Of a stretch of DNA of 11,725 nt, positions 1 through 7,618 are shown in pieces; within the stretch, counting starts at the first letter, position 1, and each line of letters starts with the position of its first letter. The stretch comes from Tannerella sp. (GTDB taxonomy: Bacteria; Bacteroidota; Bacteroidia; Bacteroidales; Tannerellaceae): assembly GCA_031289445.1 (NCBI GenBank), contig JAITPL010000016.1, positions 1 through 11,725 on the forward strand, given 5' to 3'. The translations under genes and the position numbers were made by a program. The notes beneath the pieces are model-generated. The model was not told the origin of the DNA. It ran no database searches and saw nothing but the letters and a program-made list of their open reading frames with translations.

Positions 1-845
1 GCTTTGCCAATGCCGTTAGCGCGGTCATAGACAAGCGAATCGCCGATGAGGGTCTTGTCGCCCGACAAGACTTCGGAGCGGTCGAGCAGCAGGGAAGTAT
101 TTTCGGCTGTATTATACCAGCCTCGCGAGGTATGGACGAGGCCGCTGTCGGATTCGATAACAGAGGGGCCGAGAATAGTCGCAATCTTGGTATCGGTGCT
201 GTAATTGAGCGTATCCGAATAGAGGGTGAAATTGGGATTTGTAAGGATGACGCTGTCGTTGAAGACGGCGATTTTAGTACCCGGCGAGTACTGTCCGTAA
301 ACGGACGTCAGCACGTTTGCACTATCTACAATGCGCCCTCCGTCGAAATAGTAGCCTATGTTTGTCTGCCGGTTATAGTCGAGGCTGTCGGTAAAAAGCG
401 TAACTTCCGTGCTGTCCTGCTGTATATTGACCATACGAACATTGTGTCGCATCCTGGCCATCTCGATATTTCCGTCGTAGTAGAGGTAATCGCCATAGAC
501 AAAGAGAGTATCGCCCTGCTCGAGGCGCACGAGACCGAAGGCTTCGAGAGAGCGGTCGTTCTCATAGAAATAAGCGCTGTCGCAGTACATAAACGAACAG
601 TCGTGGCGGAAAACCACGTTGCCCCTCAATACTTCCCGCTGGTCGTTGATAAACTTGTTATACAACTGAATATCAGCATGTTCCAGATATATTTTAGTCT
701 TGCGGACAGTGTCCTGCGTCGCAGTTAAGGGCACAGTGTCCTGCGTCGTCGTTAACGGCACAGAATCCTGTATCGCTGTCTGCGGCGTTTGTGCCGCCAG
801 CAGCGAGGTCAAACTCGTTAATATACATATTACGAGCGTTTTCAT
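1..845 (-). CDS. OstA/LptD-like outer-membrane-biogenesis protein, N-terminal part (3' end beyond window)
   Basis: Read directly from the minus strand: 281 codons from the ATG at 845 with no stop before the window edge, so the C-terminus is missing. Residues 1-18 form a signal peptide (MKTLVICILT, then a hydrophobic stretch ending LLAA before Gln19). Residues 26-47 are a short linker of QD(S/T)VPLT repeats. From about residue 51 (KIYLEHADIQLYN) the protein is a series of beta-strand-like segments rich in Tyr/Asp such as YCDSAYFYEN, VYGDYLYYDG and FTDSLDYNRQT, the pattern of the OstA-like N-terminal fold (relatives of LptA/LptC and the LptD N-terminus). Family members bind or carry lipopolysaccharide across the periplasm; that role is inferred here. 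Its ATG overlaps the stop of the upstream SurA-type gene by ATGA, suggesting translational coupling of a foldase with an envelope client or partner. Confident on family, less on exact role. Confidence 0.8.
   Translation of the reverse strand, partial: MKTLVICILTSLTSLLAAQTPQTAIQDSVPLTTTQDTVPLTATQDTVRKTKIYLEHADIQLYNKFINDQREVLRGNVVFRHDCSFMYCDSAYFYENDRSLEAFGLVRLEQGDTLFVYGDYLYYDGNIEMARMRHNVRMVNIQQDSTEVTLFTDSLDYNRQTNIGYYFDGGRIVDSANVLTSVYGQYSPGTKIAVFNDSVILTNPNFTLYSDTLNYSTDTKIATILGPSVIESDSGLVHTSRGWYNTAENTSLLLDRSEVLSGDKTLIGDSLVYDRANGIGK
706..786 (-). repeat. Three 27-nt direct repeats in the OstA-like gene
   Basis: Units at 706-732 and 733-759 share 24 of 27 bases; a third, more diverged unit follows at 760-786. 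Each codes in frame for nine residues of the type QDTVPLTAT, lying between the signal peptide and the OstA-like domain. The tract probably forms a flexible Thr/Pro-containing linker at the mature N-terminus. Confidence 0.75.
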
Positions 846-2218
846 TCCTTAATCCATCCGGGATACTTGAAGTCGCAATCGCGCCATGTGCTATAGACGC
901 GAATAAAGGTAGATTTCTGCTTGCTGACAATCCAGCTGTTGATAATCTCTTCCCGTTTCTTGTTCTCTACCAAGGCCTTTAGCGCCTGAAAATCGTCGGA
1001 TACGTTAGCTTGATGCGCTTTGACGCGCGATTTAAGTTTGACAATAGCGACTATGTCTTTCTGTGCAGCGTTCTTCATCCTGAAAGGCCTGGAAATTTCG
1101 CCTACCTGCATGCTATCGACAATGATGCCCATGCCTAACGGCAGTTCTTCCATCTCAAAGCGTGTAGTGCCGTAGTTATTGCTTTCCATGTTCTGATTGA
1201 CCATCTGCCCTTTATTATTGCGGGTATCCTTATCGAAAGAGAAATAGGCGGCTTCGTCGAAAGAAAACTTTTTGTCCACAGTAATAATGTTATAGAGCGA
1301 GTCGAGGCTTAGGATTGCCTTGTTTATTTCCTGCTCCGAGACTTTGGGGCGCAGCAATATATGCCGGCTATCGATACGGTCGCCGCGTTTTTCAATCAGT
1401 TGAATGATATGGTAGCCGTATTCGGTCTCGATGATGTTCGAGATTCTGTTGGGGTCGTTGAGGCTTGAGAGTGCATTGGCATATTCGGACGCCATCTCAA
1501 CCTTCGACATAAACCCTGTCGCGCCGCCTCGCAGGGCTGTTCCCTGGTCTTCGGAGTAGAGCATGGCCAGCGACGAGAAAGCATATTCGCCTTTGTTGAT
1601 TTTATCGGTATAGTCGCGCAGGCGAGCCTTGATAGCGTCAATGTCTTCAACCGGAATCCTCGGCTCCGTAGTAATGATCTGTACTTCGACGGTTGAAGGA
1701 ATCATCGGCAGACTGTCTTTTGAAATCTGGCTGAAGTACTTGCGCACGTCCGAGGGCGTCAGTCGTATATCGCCGACGATTTTCTTTTGCATCTCTTCGA
1801 CGACCTGCTGGTCGCGCACCTGTTGTTTGCGTTCTTCTTTTATCTGCGACAGTTTTTTGCCGCCCATATATTCCTCAAGTTTCTCCCTTGAGCCGTAGTG
1901 GTTGATAGCCATGTTGACCCAACGGTCAACGTAGCGCAGCACATTGGTCTCGTCGGCATAGATACTGTCTATTTTGGCTTGCGAGAGGAACAGTTTCTGC
2001 ACGGCAATCTGTTCGGGCAGTATGCAATACGGATCGCCATCGATGCGCACGTTATCGTTTTGCAGGAAGAGGCGTTGGTTTTCGACGTCCGAACGGAGTA
2101 TAGGCTCGTCGCCTACAATCCAAATCACTTCGTCGATAACATTTTTCTGCGCTGCGAGCGAGAGACATGTCGCGAGGCAAATCATACTGAGTGTTAATCG
2201 TTTAATTATCATTTCCAT
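842..2218 (-). CDS. SurA-type periplasmic peptidylprolyl isomerase/chaperone
   Basis: A 458-residue exported foldase. The signal peptide covers residues 1-23 (KRLTLSMICLATCLSLAA before Gln24). Residues 24-165 form a SurA-like N-terminal chaperone region, starting VIDEVIWIVGDEPILRSDV. Two parvulin (PpiC-type) domains follow: about 174-277, with the hallmark stretch YSEDQGTALRGGATGF and closing ETEYGYHIIQLIEKRGD, and a more diverged one at about 283-397, opening SRHILL. SurA proteins hold and isomerise unfolded outer-membrane proteins in the periplasm. Length and layout match E. coli SurA (428 residues) with a short C-terminal extension. Translation may start at the ATG at 2218 or at a second in-frame ATG at 2212; I keep the first. 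It lies 5 nt after the lipoprotein gene and overlaps the OstA-like start by 4 nt. The symbol surA is plausible, but the operon holds several paralogues, so none is assigned. Confidence 0.88.
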   Translation of the reverse strand: MEMIIKRLTLSMICLATCLSLAAQKNVIDEVIWIVGDEPILRSDVENQRLFLQNDNVRIDGDPYCILPEQIAVQKLFLSQAKIDSIYADETNVLRYVDRWVNMAINHYGSREKLEEYMGGKKLSQIKEERKQQVRDQQVVEEMQKKIVGDIRLTPSDVRKYFSQISKDSLPMIPSTVEVQIITTEPRIPVEDIDAIKARLRDYTDKINKGEYAFSSLAMLYSEDQGTALRGGATGFMSKVEMASEYANALSSLNDPNRISNIIETEYGYHIIQLIEKRGDRIDSRHILLRPKVSEQEINKAILSLDSLYNIITVDKKFSFDEAAYFSFDKDTRNNKGQMVNQNMESNNYGTTRFEMEELPLGMGIIVDSMQVGEISRPFRMKNAAQKDIVAIVKLKSRVKAHQANVSDDFQALKALVENKKREEIINSWIVSKQKSTFIRVYSTWRDCDFKYPGWIKE

Positions 2219-2223
2219 ATATT

Positions 2224-3072
2224 TTATTCTGTAATAAATTTCACTATTCCGTCATGGACGGCTGAGCGGTATAAATCTTCGCCGAACTCGCGCAAATAAT
2301 CTATCTTGCGTTTGTTGGCCATCATATTGCGTATCTGTACGCTGACATAGTCGAAGGGCGCTACACCGCCGACAAGTCGCTTATCCGAGATGTTCAGGAA
2401 ATACACGTATGTACTGTCCGATACTTCCAGATGGTTGTTAGCGCTCAGAAAGCGCGTTGCATCAGTGATGCGCTGCGGTATTTTGGTCATCACCTCGTCG
2501 AAGTTCACCCAGCGGTCGTAGAAAAGATCGTAGGTGATAGCGTTCTGAATGCTGTACTTCTCAATCTTTTCGAGCGATTCCTCCGTTTCGGAGACATACC
2601 ATTTGCGCACTTCGTTCAGTTTGGGCGCGTCTATCGGCGCTTTCAGGAACAAGCCTTTTATCAGGTTGTCGCCAAGCACGAACTGCGCCTTATTCTCCTC
2701 ATAATAAGCAACTTGATCAACCAAGCTAATATCCGCCGATACCTTGTCGTTGACCAGCTTTTCCTGATAGCGGTGTCGTATAAGCGAGCGGCGATACTCG
2801 CTGACCAGGCGCTCTATCTCGTTCTTGTCGCCGCCTACATTCTTATAAGCGGCATTGTCCATAAGTATGCCGATAACCATCTTTTTGACCAGACTTTCGG
2901 CGCGGATAAGGCTGTCGGCGCTCGTCAGTCCTTTCGGCATCTGCGCTGTGATGTCGGCACGTGTTACGGTCTTGTCGCCTATATGCGCCAAGACGTCTTC
3001 CTGCGATTTCTCGACGCTGCGATTATCGCAAGCGCAAATCATAAGAATGAAGGCTAAAAGGCACAGTCGCAT
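2224..3072 (-). CDS. Lipoprotein with SurA-like N-terminal region and no visible PPIase domain
   Basis: A 282-residue protein starting at the ATG at 3072. A GTG six bases earlier (3078) is an alternative start that adds two residues. The short signal peptide (MRLCLLAFILMICAC) ends in an ICAC lipobox, so Cys15 is the likely lipidated residue. The mature part begins with a segment resembling SurA/PpiD N-terminal regions (EDVLAHIGDKTVTRADITAQMP, about 26-47), then charged helices. It shows none of the parvulin signatures (GG-(D/x)-hG, GYHIIKL) seen in both neighbours. It therefore looks like a membrane-anchored, chaperone-only relative; annotation pipelines often call such proteins peptidylprolyl isomerases by context. 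Position between two foldase genes (12 nt and 5 nt gaps) supports a shared periplasmic task. Asp follows the lipid-bearing Cys; whether that fixes its membrane in this phylum is unknown. The lipoprotein call is firm, the function is inferred. Confidence 0.75.
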   Translation of the reverse strand: MRLCLLAFILMICACDNRSVEKSQEDVLAHIGDKTVTRADITAQMPKGLTSADSLIRAESLVKKMVIGILMDNAAYKNVGGDKNEIERLVSEYRRSLIRHRYQEKLVNDKVSADISLVDQVAYYEENKAQFVLGDNLIKGLFLKAPIDAPKLNEVRKWYVSETEESLEKIEKYSIQNAITYDLFYDRWVNFDEVMTKIPQRITDATRFLSANNHLEVSDSTYVYFLNISDKRLVGGVAPFDYVSVQIRNMMANKRKIDYLREFGEDLYRSAVHDGIVKFITE

Positions 3073-3084
3073 ACTCACAATCGG

Positions 3085-4671
3085 TCAGAGATATTTTTTT
3101 ATCTTCTTGATCACTTTCGTGTTGAGGACGACCGGGTATTTCGCCGTTATCTCCTTCAACCACTCGGTTTCGAGCGCTTCCTGCTGCTCGGCGGGACGGC
3201 TCCAGACACGCTTGTTGCTTATCTCGAACAGCAATATGCCGTCGTAATATTCCTTGACAAGCATGTTGTATTCGGGGTAGTCGCGTTCAAGCACATCGCG
3301 CTCCATCTCGGTTACTATATCACGAACGAACATGTCAAAAATCTCTTTCATGAAATCGGGAGAGTAAGATTTCATGGACGAAGGCTTGCGGTAGATGTAC
3401 TCGGCAAACTCGTATTGCGGAAAATCCAAAGTATCGAGTCGAATCAGCGGCTTCGTCAGTTGGAAGGTTCTATAGTAGAACGAGGTATCCGATGCAAAAT
3501 ATTTGTCGGCTATCTGCTCCAGTTCGGCGTATGCTTCGGGATAGAGTATGTAGTTGTGCCGGGCCTTCATTTTCTCGTCGAAAGTCTTGTATAAATCGAA
3601 GTTTCGTTCGGTCTGTTTCATGTTTTCGGCAATGCCGCTTTCCATTTCTTCAAAGGGGATGCTTTCCTTTCTATCAATCAGTTTGATTATATGAAATCCT
3701 AAGCGTGTGCGTACCGGCTCGCTTATGTCGCCTGCATTTTTGAGTGCATAAGCAGCTTGCTCGAATGACTTGATCGTCCCGCCAAGACCGTAATAGCTAA
3801 GCAGTCCGCCGCGTTTACTCGAAACCGAATCGCCCGACCATGTTTTAGCCAGCTCTTCAAAATTTGCTCCTCCAATGATTAACTGACGCAACGAATCGGA
3901 TCGCAGGCGGGCAGCCTCTACTATTTCGTCGGTTAGCGAATCGGCGCCGAAGGGCGTCAGAATATGAGCTACACGGAAAGTGCCGGGATTTGGTATCAGA
4001 CTGTCTAACTTGACGATATGATAGCCGATGATAGTGCGCAGGGGAGGCGATACCTCGTTGGGCTGCATTGAATACACCTGTTCTTCAAGCTCTTTGACGA
4101 CCTGAAGCGGATACAGATACTCGATTTCTCCATAGAGGATACTGTCGTTTTTCTCTTCCGTAGCCAGCGACTGGCCTACTGCTTCGAAAGCTTCACCGTT
4201 CTTGATGCGCTCGTATATCGCTAACGCCTTATTGTAAGGAGCGACAGTATCAGCCGAAAATATCTGGGCGCCGGGGAAACGAACGACTATGTACTTAAAC
4301 GCAGGGATAAGCTTTGTGCGCTCGTAGATATGATGAATAGCCGAATCTTCACCCGCCTTATCCGATAGAAAGCTCTGCTGCAACTGCCGCCTGTAGCTTT
4401 CGAACTCGCTGTCGAACCTTGGCGCCTTGTGTACTCCAAGAGCCTCGGCGTCAGCCACTTTGAGCTTGTAGTTCTTAAACAGCTCGACGTAATTGGCGAC
4501 GGATTTCTTGTCGGTCAAATCCACGCTGGCGTCTTTCTTTGCAAAAAAGATAAACTCGGAAAGTGGAATGTCTTTACCTGCAACGGTCATTACCACAGGG
4601 TCTTTCTTGTCCTTGGCGTAGAGGCATAAACCGCTTGACGCCACAATCAAAATAATCAAAATTTTCTTCAT
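3085..4671 (-). CDS. Periplasmic parvulin-type peptidylprolyl isomerase with two PpiC domains
   Basis: A 528-residue exported foldase. Residues 1-19 are a signal peptide (MKKILIILIVASSGLCLYA). I prefer ordinary cleavage after Ala19 because SGLC is a poor lipobox. An N-terminal SurA/PpiD-like segment follows (VMTVAGKDIPLSEFIFF, about 27-43). Two parvulin domains come next: about 124-223, closing RTIIGYHIVKLDS, and about 231-334, with RVAHILTP, SSKRGGLLSYYG and TRLGFHIIKLIDRK. The second keeps the signature better than the first. The C-terminal 190 residues are charged and helical, with no family I recognise. The likely role is catalysing prolyl isomerisation and chaperoning outer-membrane or secreted proteins. 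It sits 20 nt downstream of recQ and 12 nt upstream of the lipoprotein gene, leading the envelope half of the operon. The start is an ATG directly ahead of a clear signal peptide, so it is secure. Confidence 0.88.
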   Translation of the reverse strand: MKKILIILIVASSGLCLYAKDKKDPVVMTVAGKDIPLSEFIFFAKKDASVDLTDKKSVANYVELFKNYKLKVADAEALGVHKAPRFDSEFESYRRQLQQSFLSDKAGEDSAIHHIYERTKLIPAFKYIVVRFPGAQIFSADTVAPYNKALAIYERIKNGEAFEAVGQSLATEEKNDSILYGEIEYLYPLQVVKELEEQVYSMQPNEVSPPLRTIIGYHIVKLDSLIPNPGTFRVAHILTPFGADSLTDEIVEAARLRSDSLRQLIIGGANFEELAKTWSGDSVSSKRGGLLSYYGLGGTIKSFEQAAYALKNAGDISEPVRTRLGFHIIKLIDRKESIPFEEMESGIAENMKQTERNFDLYKTFDEKMKARHNYILYPEAYAELEQIADKYFASDTSFYYRTFQLTKPLIRLDTLDFPQYEFAEYIYRKPSSMKSYSPDFMKEIFDMFVRDIVTEMERDVLERDYPEYNMLVKEYYDGILLFEISNKRVWSRPAEQQEALETEWLKEITAKYPVVLNTKVIKKIKKYL

Positions 4672-4691
4672 AAAACCTGTATATATATGTT

Positions 4692-7598
4692 CTAATTAGC
4701 TAGTTCGGAAATAAATTTTATACGCACAAGTCTTATTTCCCATTCTTCGAAGCCGCCGCCCAATTCCTTGATGGCTGCTTCAAGCGAATCGGTTTCCGAC
4801 TCCTTGAAGTATAGATAGATTTCTTCAATACGATCTTCATCAATCACTTCAGATATGAAGTAATCAAGGTTCAAACGTGTGCCTGAATAGACAATGGTCT
4901 CGATTTCCTTGAGCAGTTCCTCAAATTCGAGATTTTTGCTGAATGCTATCTCGTCAAGCGCCACTTTGCGGTCGATACTCTGAACTATCCATACTTTGAG
5001 TTTCGACTTGTTTGCCACAGTGCGCACGCGCAAGTCTTCAGGACGTAAAATATCGTTCTCTTCGACATATTTTTTAATTATATCGACAAATTCTTTACCG
5101 TAGCGTTTCGCTTTACCGGCGCCAACGCCGGGTATGTTTTGCAGTTCCTCTACAGTGACCGGATAGGTAGTAGCCATAGCTTCGAGCGAAGGGTCCTGAA
5201 AGATAACATAGGGAGGCACTTCGAGACGTTTTGAGGTCTTTCTGCGCAAATCCTTCATTATCGAGAACAATTCGGGGTCAACCGCACACGATGCACCGCT
5301 GTGCAAAGGCATTTCATCGTCATCATCATCGTCAAAATCATTGTCCTTGACTATCATGAACGAGACGGGATGTTTTGTAAACTTATCTCCCATGGAGGTT
5401 ACCTTCAGCAGACCGTAGTTTTCTATATCTTTCTCGATATAGCCAACAATCAGAGCCTGACGGATGGTGGACATCCATACTCTTTCATCCTCGTCGTCGC
5501 CGGCGCCGTACAAATCAAGTTCGTTGTGCCTGAACGACAATATGTCGGACGTATCACGACCTAACAATACATCAACGATATATTCGGCTTTATATTTTTC
5601 TTTCAATACAGAAATAGTCTCAAGAATTGTTAAAAGAAGTTCTTTGGCTTCGATCATTTGCTTGGGTTTCCTGCAATTATCGCAGTTGCAGCAGTTCTCT
5701 TCATCATATTTCTCGCCGAAGTAATGAAGCAGCACCTTGCGGCGGCAGACGGCAGTCTCGGCATACGCGGCTGTTTCGAGCAGCAACTGTTTGCCTATCT
5801 CCTGCTCTACAATGGGTTTGCCTTGCAGGAACTTTTCGAGTTTAAGCAGGTCTTTACTCGCATAGAAAGCGAGGCACTGACCTTCGCCGCCATCGCGTCC
5901 GGCGCGTCCCGTCTCCTGATAATAGCCTTCGAGACTCTTGGGTATATCATAGTGGATAACGTAGCGTACATCAGGCTTGTCGATTCCCATGCCAAAGGCT
6001 ATGGTCGCTACTATCACATCAACTTCTTCCATAAGGAAGGCGTCCTGATTGGCGGTACGCATCTGCGTATCCATGCCTGCATGATAGGCGCGAGCCTTTA
6101 TTCCGTTAGCTAACAGTATCTCGGCAAACTTCTCTACTTCTTTGCGGCTAAGGCAGTAAACTATGCCCGACTTGCCCTCGTTCTGGCGCATAAATTTGAT
6201 TATATCGCGCTCTATATTTGAGGTTTTAGGCCTCACCTCATAGTAGAGGTTGGAACGGTTGAACGACGAGGTGAAGACGTTTGCCTTCATCATTCCAAGG
6301 TTTTTCTGTATGTCATGCTGCACTTTAGGCGTAGCAGTGGCTGTCAATGCTATCACAGGACGTACTCCTATCTCGTTGATTATAGGGCGAATACGGCGAT
6401 ATTCGGGACGGAAATCATGTCCCCACTCCGAAATACAGTGCGCCTCGTCTATGGCATAGAAAGAAATTGTCAGTTTTCGCAGGAAAAGAATATTTTCTTC
6501 TTTAGTGAGCGATTCGGGGGCTACGTAAAGCAGCTTGGTCTTGCCCGACAGAATGTCAACCTTGACGTCTTCGATAGCTGCTCTCGTAAGCGATGAGTTC
6601 ATGAAATGCGCAATGCCGTCTTCCTCGCTGAAGTTACGCATGGCGTCCACCTGATTCTTCATCAACGCAATCAGTGGCGATATAACGATAGCCGTACCTT
6701 CCATCATCAACGCAGGAAGCTGGTAACAGAGCGACTTGCCGCCACCTGTAGGCATCAACACGAAGGTATCTTTCCCTGAAAGCACGCTCTCGATGATTTC
6801 TTTCTGCGTGCCTTTGAATGTATCGAATCCGAAATGCGTCTTCAGCGCATTCGTTATCTTGTCTTTCTTCGATTTCTGAATAGTTGTCTTTGGCTGCTCT
6901 GTCTTGGATGCATCCGCCTTGGCTTTAGGCTTCGCTTCCGGCTGAGCGTCCGGTTTAGCAGCAGGTTTATCAGTCGGCTTTGCGGCAACCTTCGCAGCAG
7001 GTTTTGCGGCGGCTTTCGTGGCTGGTTTAGTAGCAACCTTTGCGGTCGATTTAGCAGCAGGCTTGGCGTCTGGCTTAGCAGCAGCCTTAGCATCCGGTTT
7101 TGCTACAGTCTTAGCATCCGTTTTAGCAGCAGTCTTAGCATTCGGTTTAGCGGCAGCCTTAGTAGCAGGTTTAGCGTCCGATTTAGCGGCAACCTTAGCA
7201 TCCGTTTTAGCAGCATCCTTAGCGTCCGGTTTTGCGGCAGCCTTAGCGGCCGGTTTAGCAGTAGCCTTAGCGTCCGGTTTAGCGGCAGCCTTCGTAGCAG
7301 GCTTAGCGTCCGGTTTAGTAGTAACCTTAGCGGTCGGTTTTGCGGCAGCCTTCGTAGCAGGCTTAGCATCCGGTTTAGCAGCAACCTCTGCGGCCGGTTT
7401 AACCGCAGCATCTGCGGCCGGTTCCGCGGTAGCCTCTGCGGCCGGTTCCGCGGCAACCTCTACAGCCGGTTCCGCAACAACCTTATCCGCCGGTTCCTCT
7501 GTAGCCTTTAATGTAGAAGATGTAGAAGATTTGGAAGCAGCCGCCGCTTTTGGCTTGCTGCTTACCTCTGTTTTTTTCGCAATTTCTTTCGTTTCCAT
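4692..7598 (-). CDS. recQ: ATP-dependent DNA helicase RecQ with a long Lys/Ala/Pro-repeat N-terminal tail
   Basis: A 968-residue helicase. Residues about 248-590 are the superfamily-2 core: Walker A MPTGGGKS (282-289), DEAH (384-387) followed by the RecQ aromatic loop EWGHDFRPEY, ALTATAT (417-423), and motifs V/VI ATIAFGMGIDKPDVR and QETGRAGRDGG (561-571). The zinc cluster has Cys618, Cys636, Cys639 and Cys642. A winged-helix RQC region (about 652-745) and an HRDC domain (about 773-850, containing IPGVGAGKAKRYG) follow, then a helix-turn-helix-like C-terminus ending KFISELAN. RecQ unwinds DNA 3' to 5' in recombination and fork repair. From memory, Bacteroides RecQ is about 726 residues and begins near KFFGFDTFKG-like sequence; here residues 1-245 precede it as an octapeptide repeat tail. 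There is no Met between residue 1 and Met282 in Walker A, so no internal ATG would give a tail-less complete helicase. An Asp run (756-761) links RQC and HRDC. The gene is 20 nt from both neighbours. Confidence 0.96.
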   Translation of the reverse strand: METKEIAKKTEVSSKPKAAAASKSSTSSTLKATEEPADKVVAEPAVEVAAEPAAEATAEPAADAAVKPAAEVAAKPDAKPATKAAAKPTAKVTTKPDAKPATKAAAKPDAKATAKPAAKAAAKPDAKDAAKTDAKVAAKSDAKPATKAAAKPNAKTAAKTDAKTVAKPDAKAAAKPDAKPAAKSTAKVATKPATKAAAKPAAKVAAKPTDKPAAKPDAQPEAKPKAKADASKTEQPKTTIQKSKKDKITNALKTHFGFDTFKGTQKEIIESVLSGKDTFVLMPTGGGKSLCYQLPALMMEGTAIVISPLIALMKNQVDAMRNFSEEDGIAHFMNSSLTRAAIEDVKVDILSGKTKLLYVAPESLTKEENILFLRKLTISFYAIDEAHCISEWGHDFRPEYRRIRPIINEIGVRPVIALTATATPKVQHDIQKNLGMMKANVFTSSFNRSNLYYEVRPKTSNIERDIIKFMRQNEGKSGIVYCLSRKEVEKFAEILLANGIKARAYHAGMDTQMRTANQDAFLMEEVDVIVATIAFGMGIDKPDVRYVIHYDIPKSLEGYYQETGRAGRDGGEGQCLAFYASKDLLKLEKFLQGKPIVEQEIGKQLLLETAAYAETAVCRRKVLLHYFGEKYDEENCCNCDNCRKPKQMIEAKELLLTILETISVLKEKYKAEYIVDVLLGRDTSDILSFRHNELDLYGAGDDEDERVWMSTIRQALIVGYIEKDIENYGLLKVTSMGDKFTKHPVSFMIVKDNDFDDDDDDEMPLHSGASCAVDPELFSIMKDLRRKTSKRLEVPPYVIFQDPSLEAMATTYPVTVEELQNIPGVGAGKAKRYGKEFVDIIKKYVEENDILRPEDLRVRTVANKSKLKVWIVQSIDRKVALDEIAFSKNLEFEELLKEIETIVYSGTRLNLDYFISEVIDEDRIEEIYLYFKESETDSLEAAIKELGGGFEEWEIRLVRIKFISELAN
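5314..5333 (-). repeat. GAT/GAC trinucleotide run encoding poly-Asp in RecQ
   Basis: Six consecutive Asp codons plus Glu (residues 756-762) form a short acidic linker between the RQC and HRDC regions of RecQ. An acidic stretch at this place seems common in the group, but the pure Asp run is a microsatellite-like tract. Confidence 0.7.
6909..7496 (-). repeat. 24-nt tandem repeat tract encoding KPxAKxAA octapeptides in RecQ
   Basis: Residues 35-230 of RecQ divide into degenerate octads, 24 nt each. The first units are acidic (EPAVEVAA 43-50, EPAAEATA 51-58, EPAADAAV 59-66). KPAAEVAA (67-74) is a hybrid, and the rest are basic (KPDAKATA, KPAAKAAA, KTDAKVAA and similar). Some units carry an extra KPAT half-repeat, giving 12-mers at 75-86, 95-106 and 139-150. 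Two DNA stretches at 7282-7318 and 7342-7378 match at 36 of 37 bases exactly 60 nt apart, showing a recent higher-order duplication. The tract lacks aromatic residues and should be disordered. Confidence 0.93.
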
Positions 7599-7618
7599 AA
7601 GTTACACATTTAATTCAT

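Noticed and set aside
132..728. 198-codon plus-strand open frame
   Set aside because: It lies opposite the OstA-like gene, whose signal peptide and domain pattern are clear; no start signal or family resemblance was seen.
694..930. Cys/Asp-rich minus-strand open frame across the junction of the foldase and OstA-like genes
   Set aside because: It is a shifted reading through the 27-nt repeat and the end of the foldase gene; both real genes are accounted for in other frames.
4615..4630. Lipobox in the 528-residue foldase (SGLC)
   Set aside because: Leu immediately before the Cys is a poor fit to the lipobox rule, and an ordinary cleavage site follows at Ala19.
6854..7456. Minus-strand Leu/Arg/Pro/Asn-rich frames within the RecQ repeat
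   Set aside because: Frame-shifted readings of the same repeat; the in-frame version joins directly to the helicase core.
6909..7496. CRISPR array
   Set aside because: Units are 24 nt, contiguous, degenerate and coding; there are no unique spacers.
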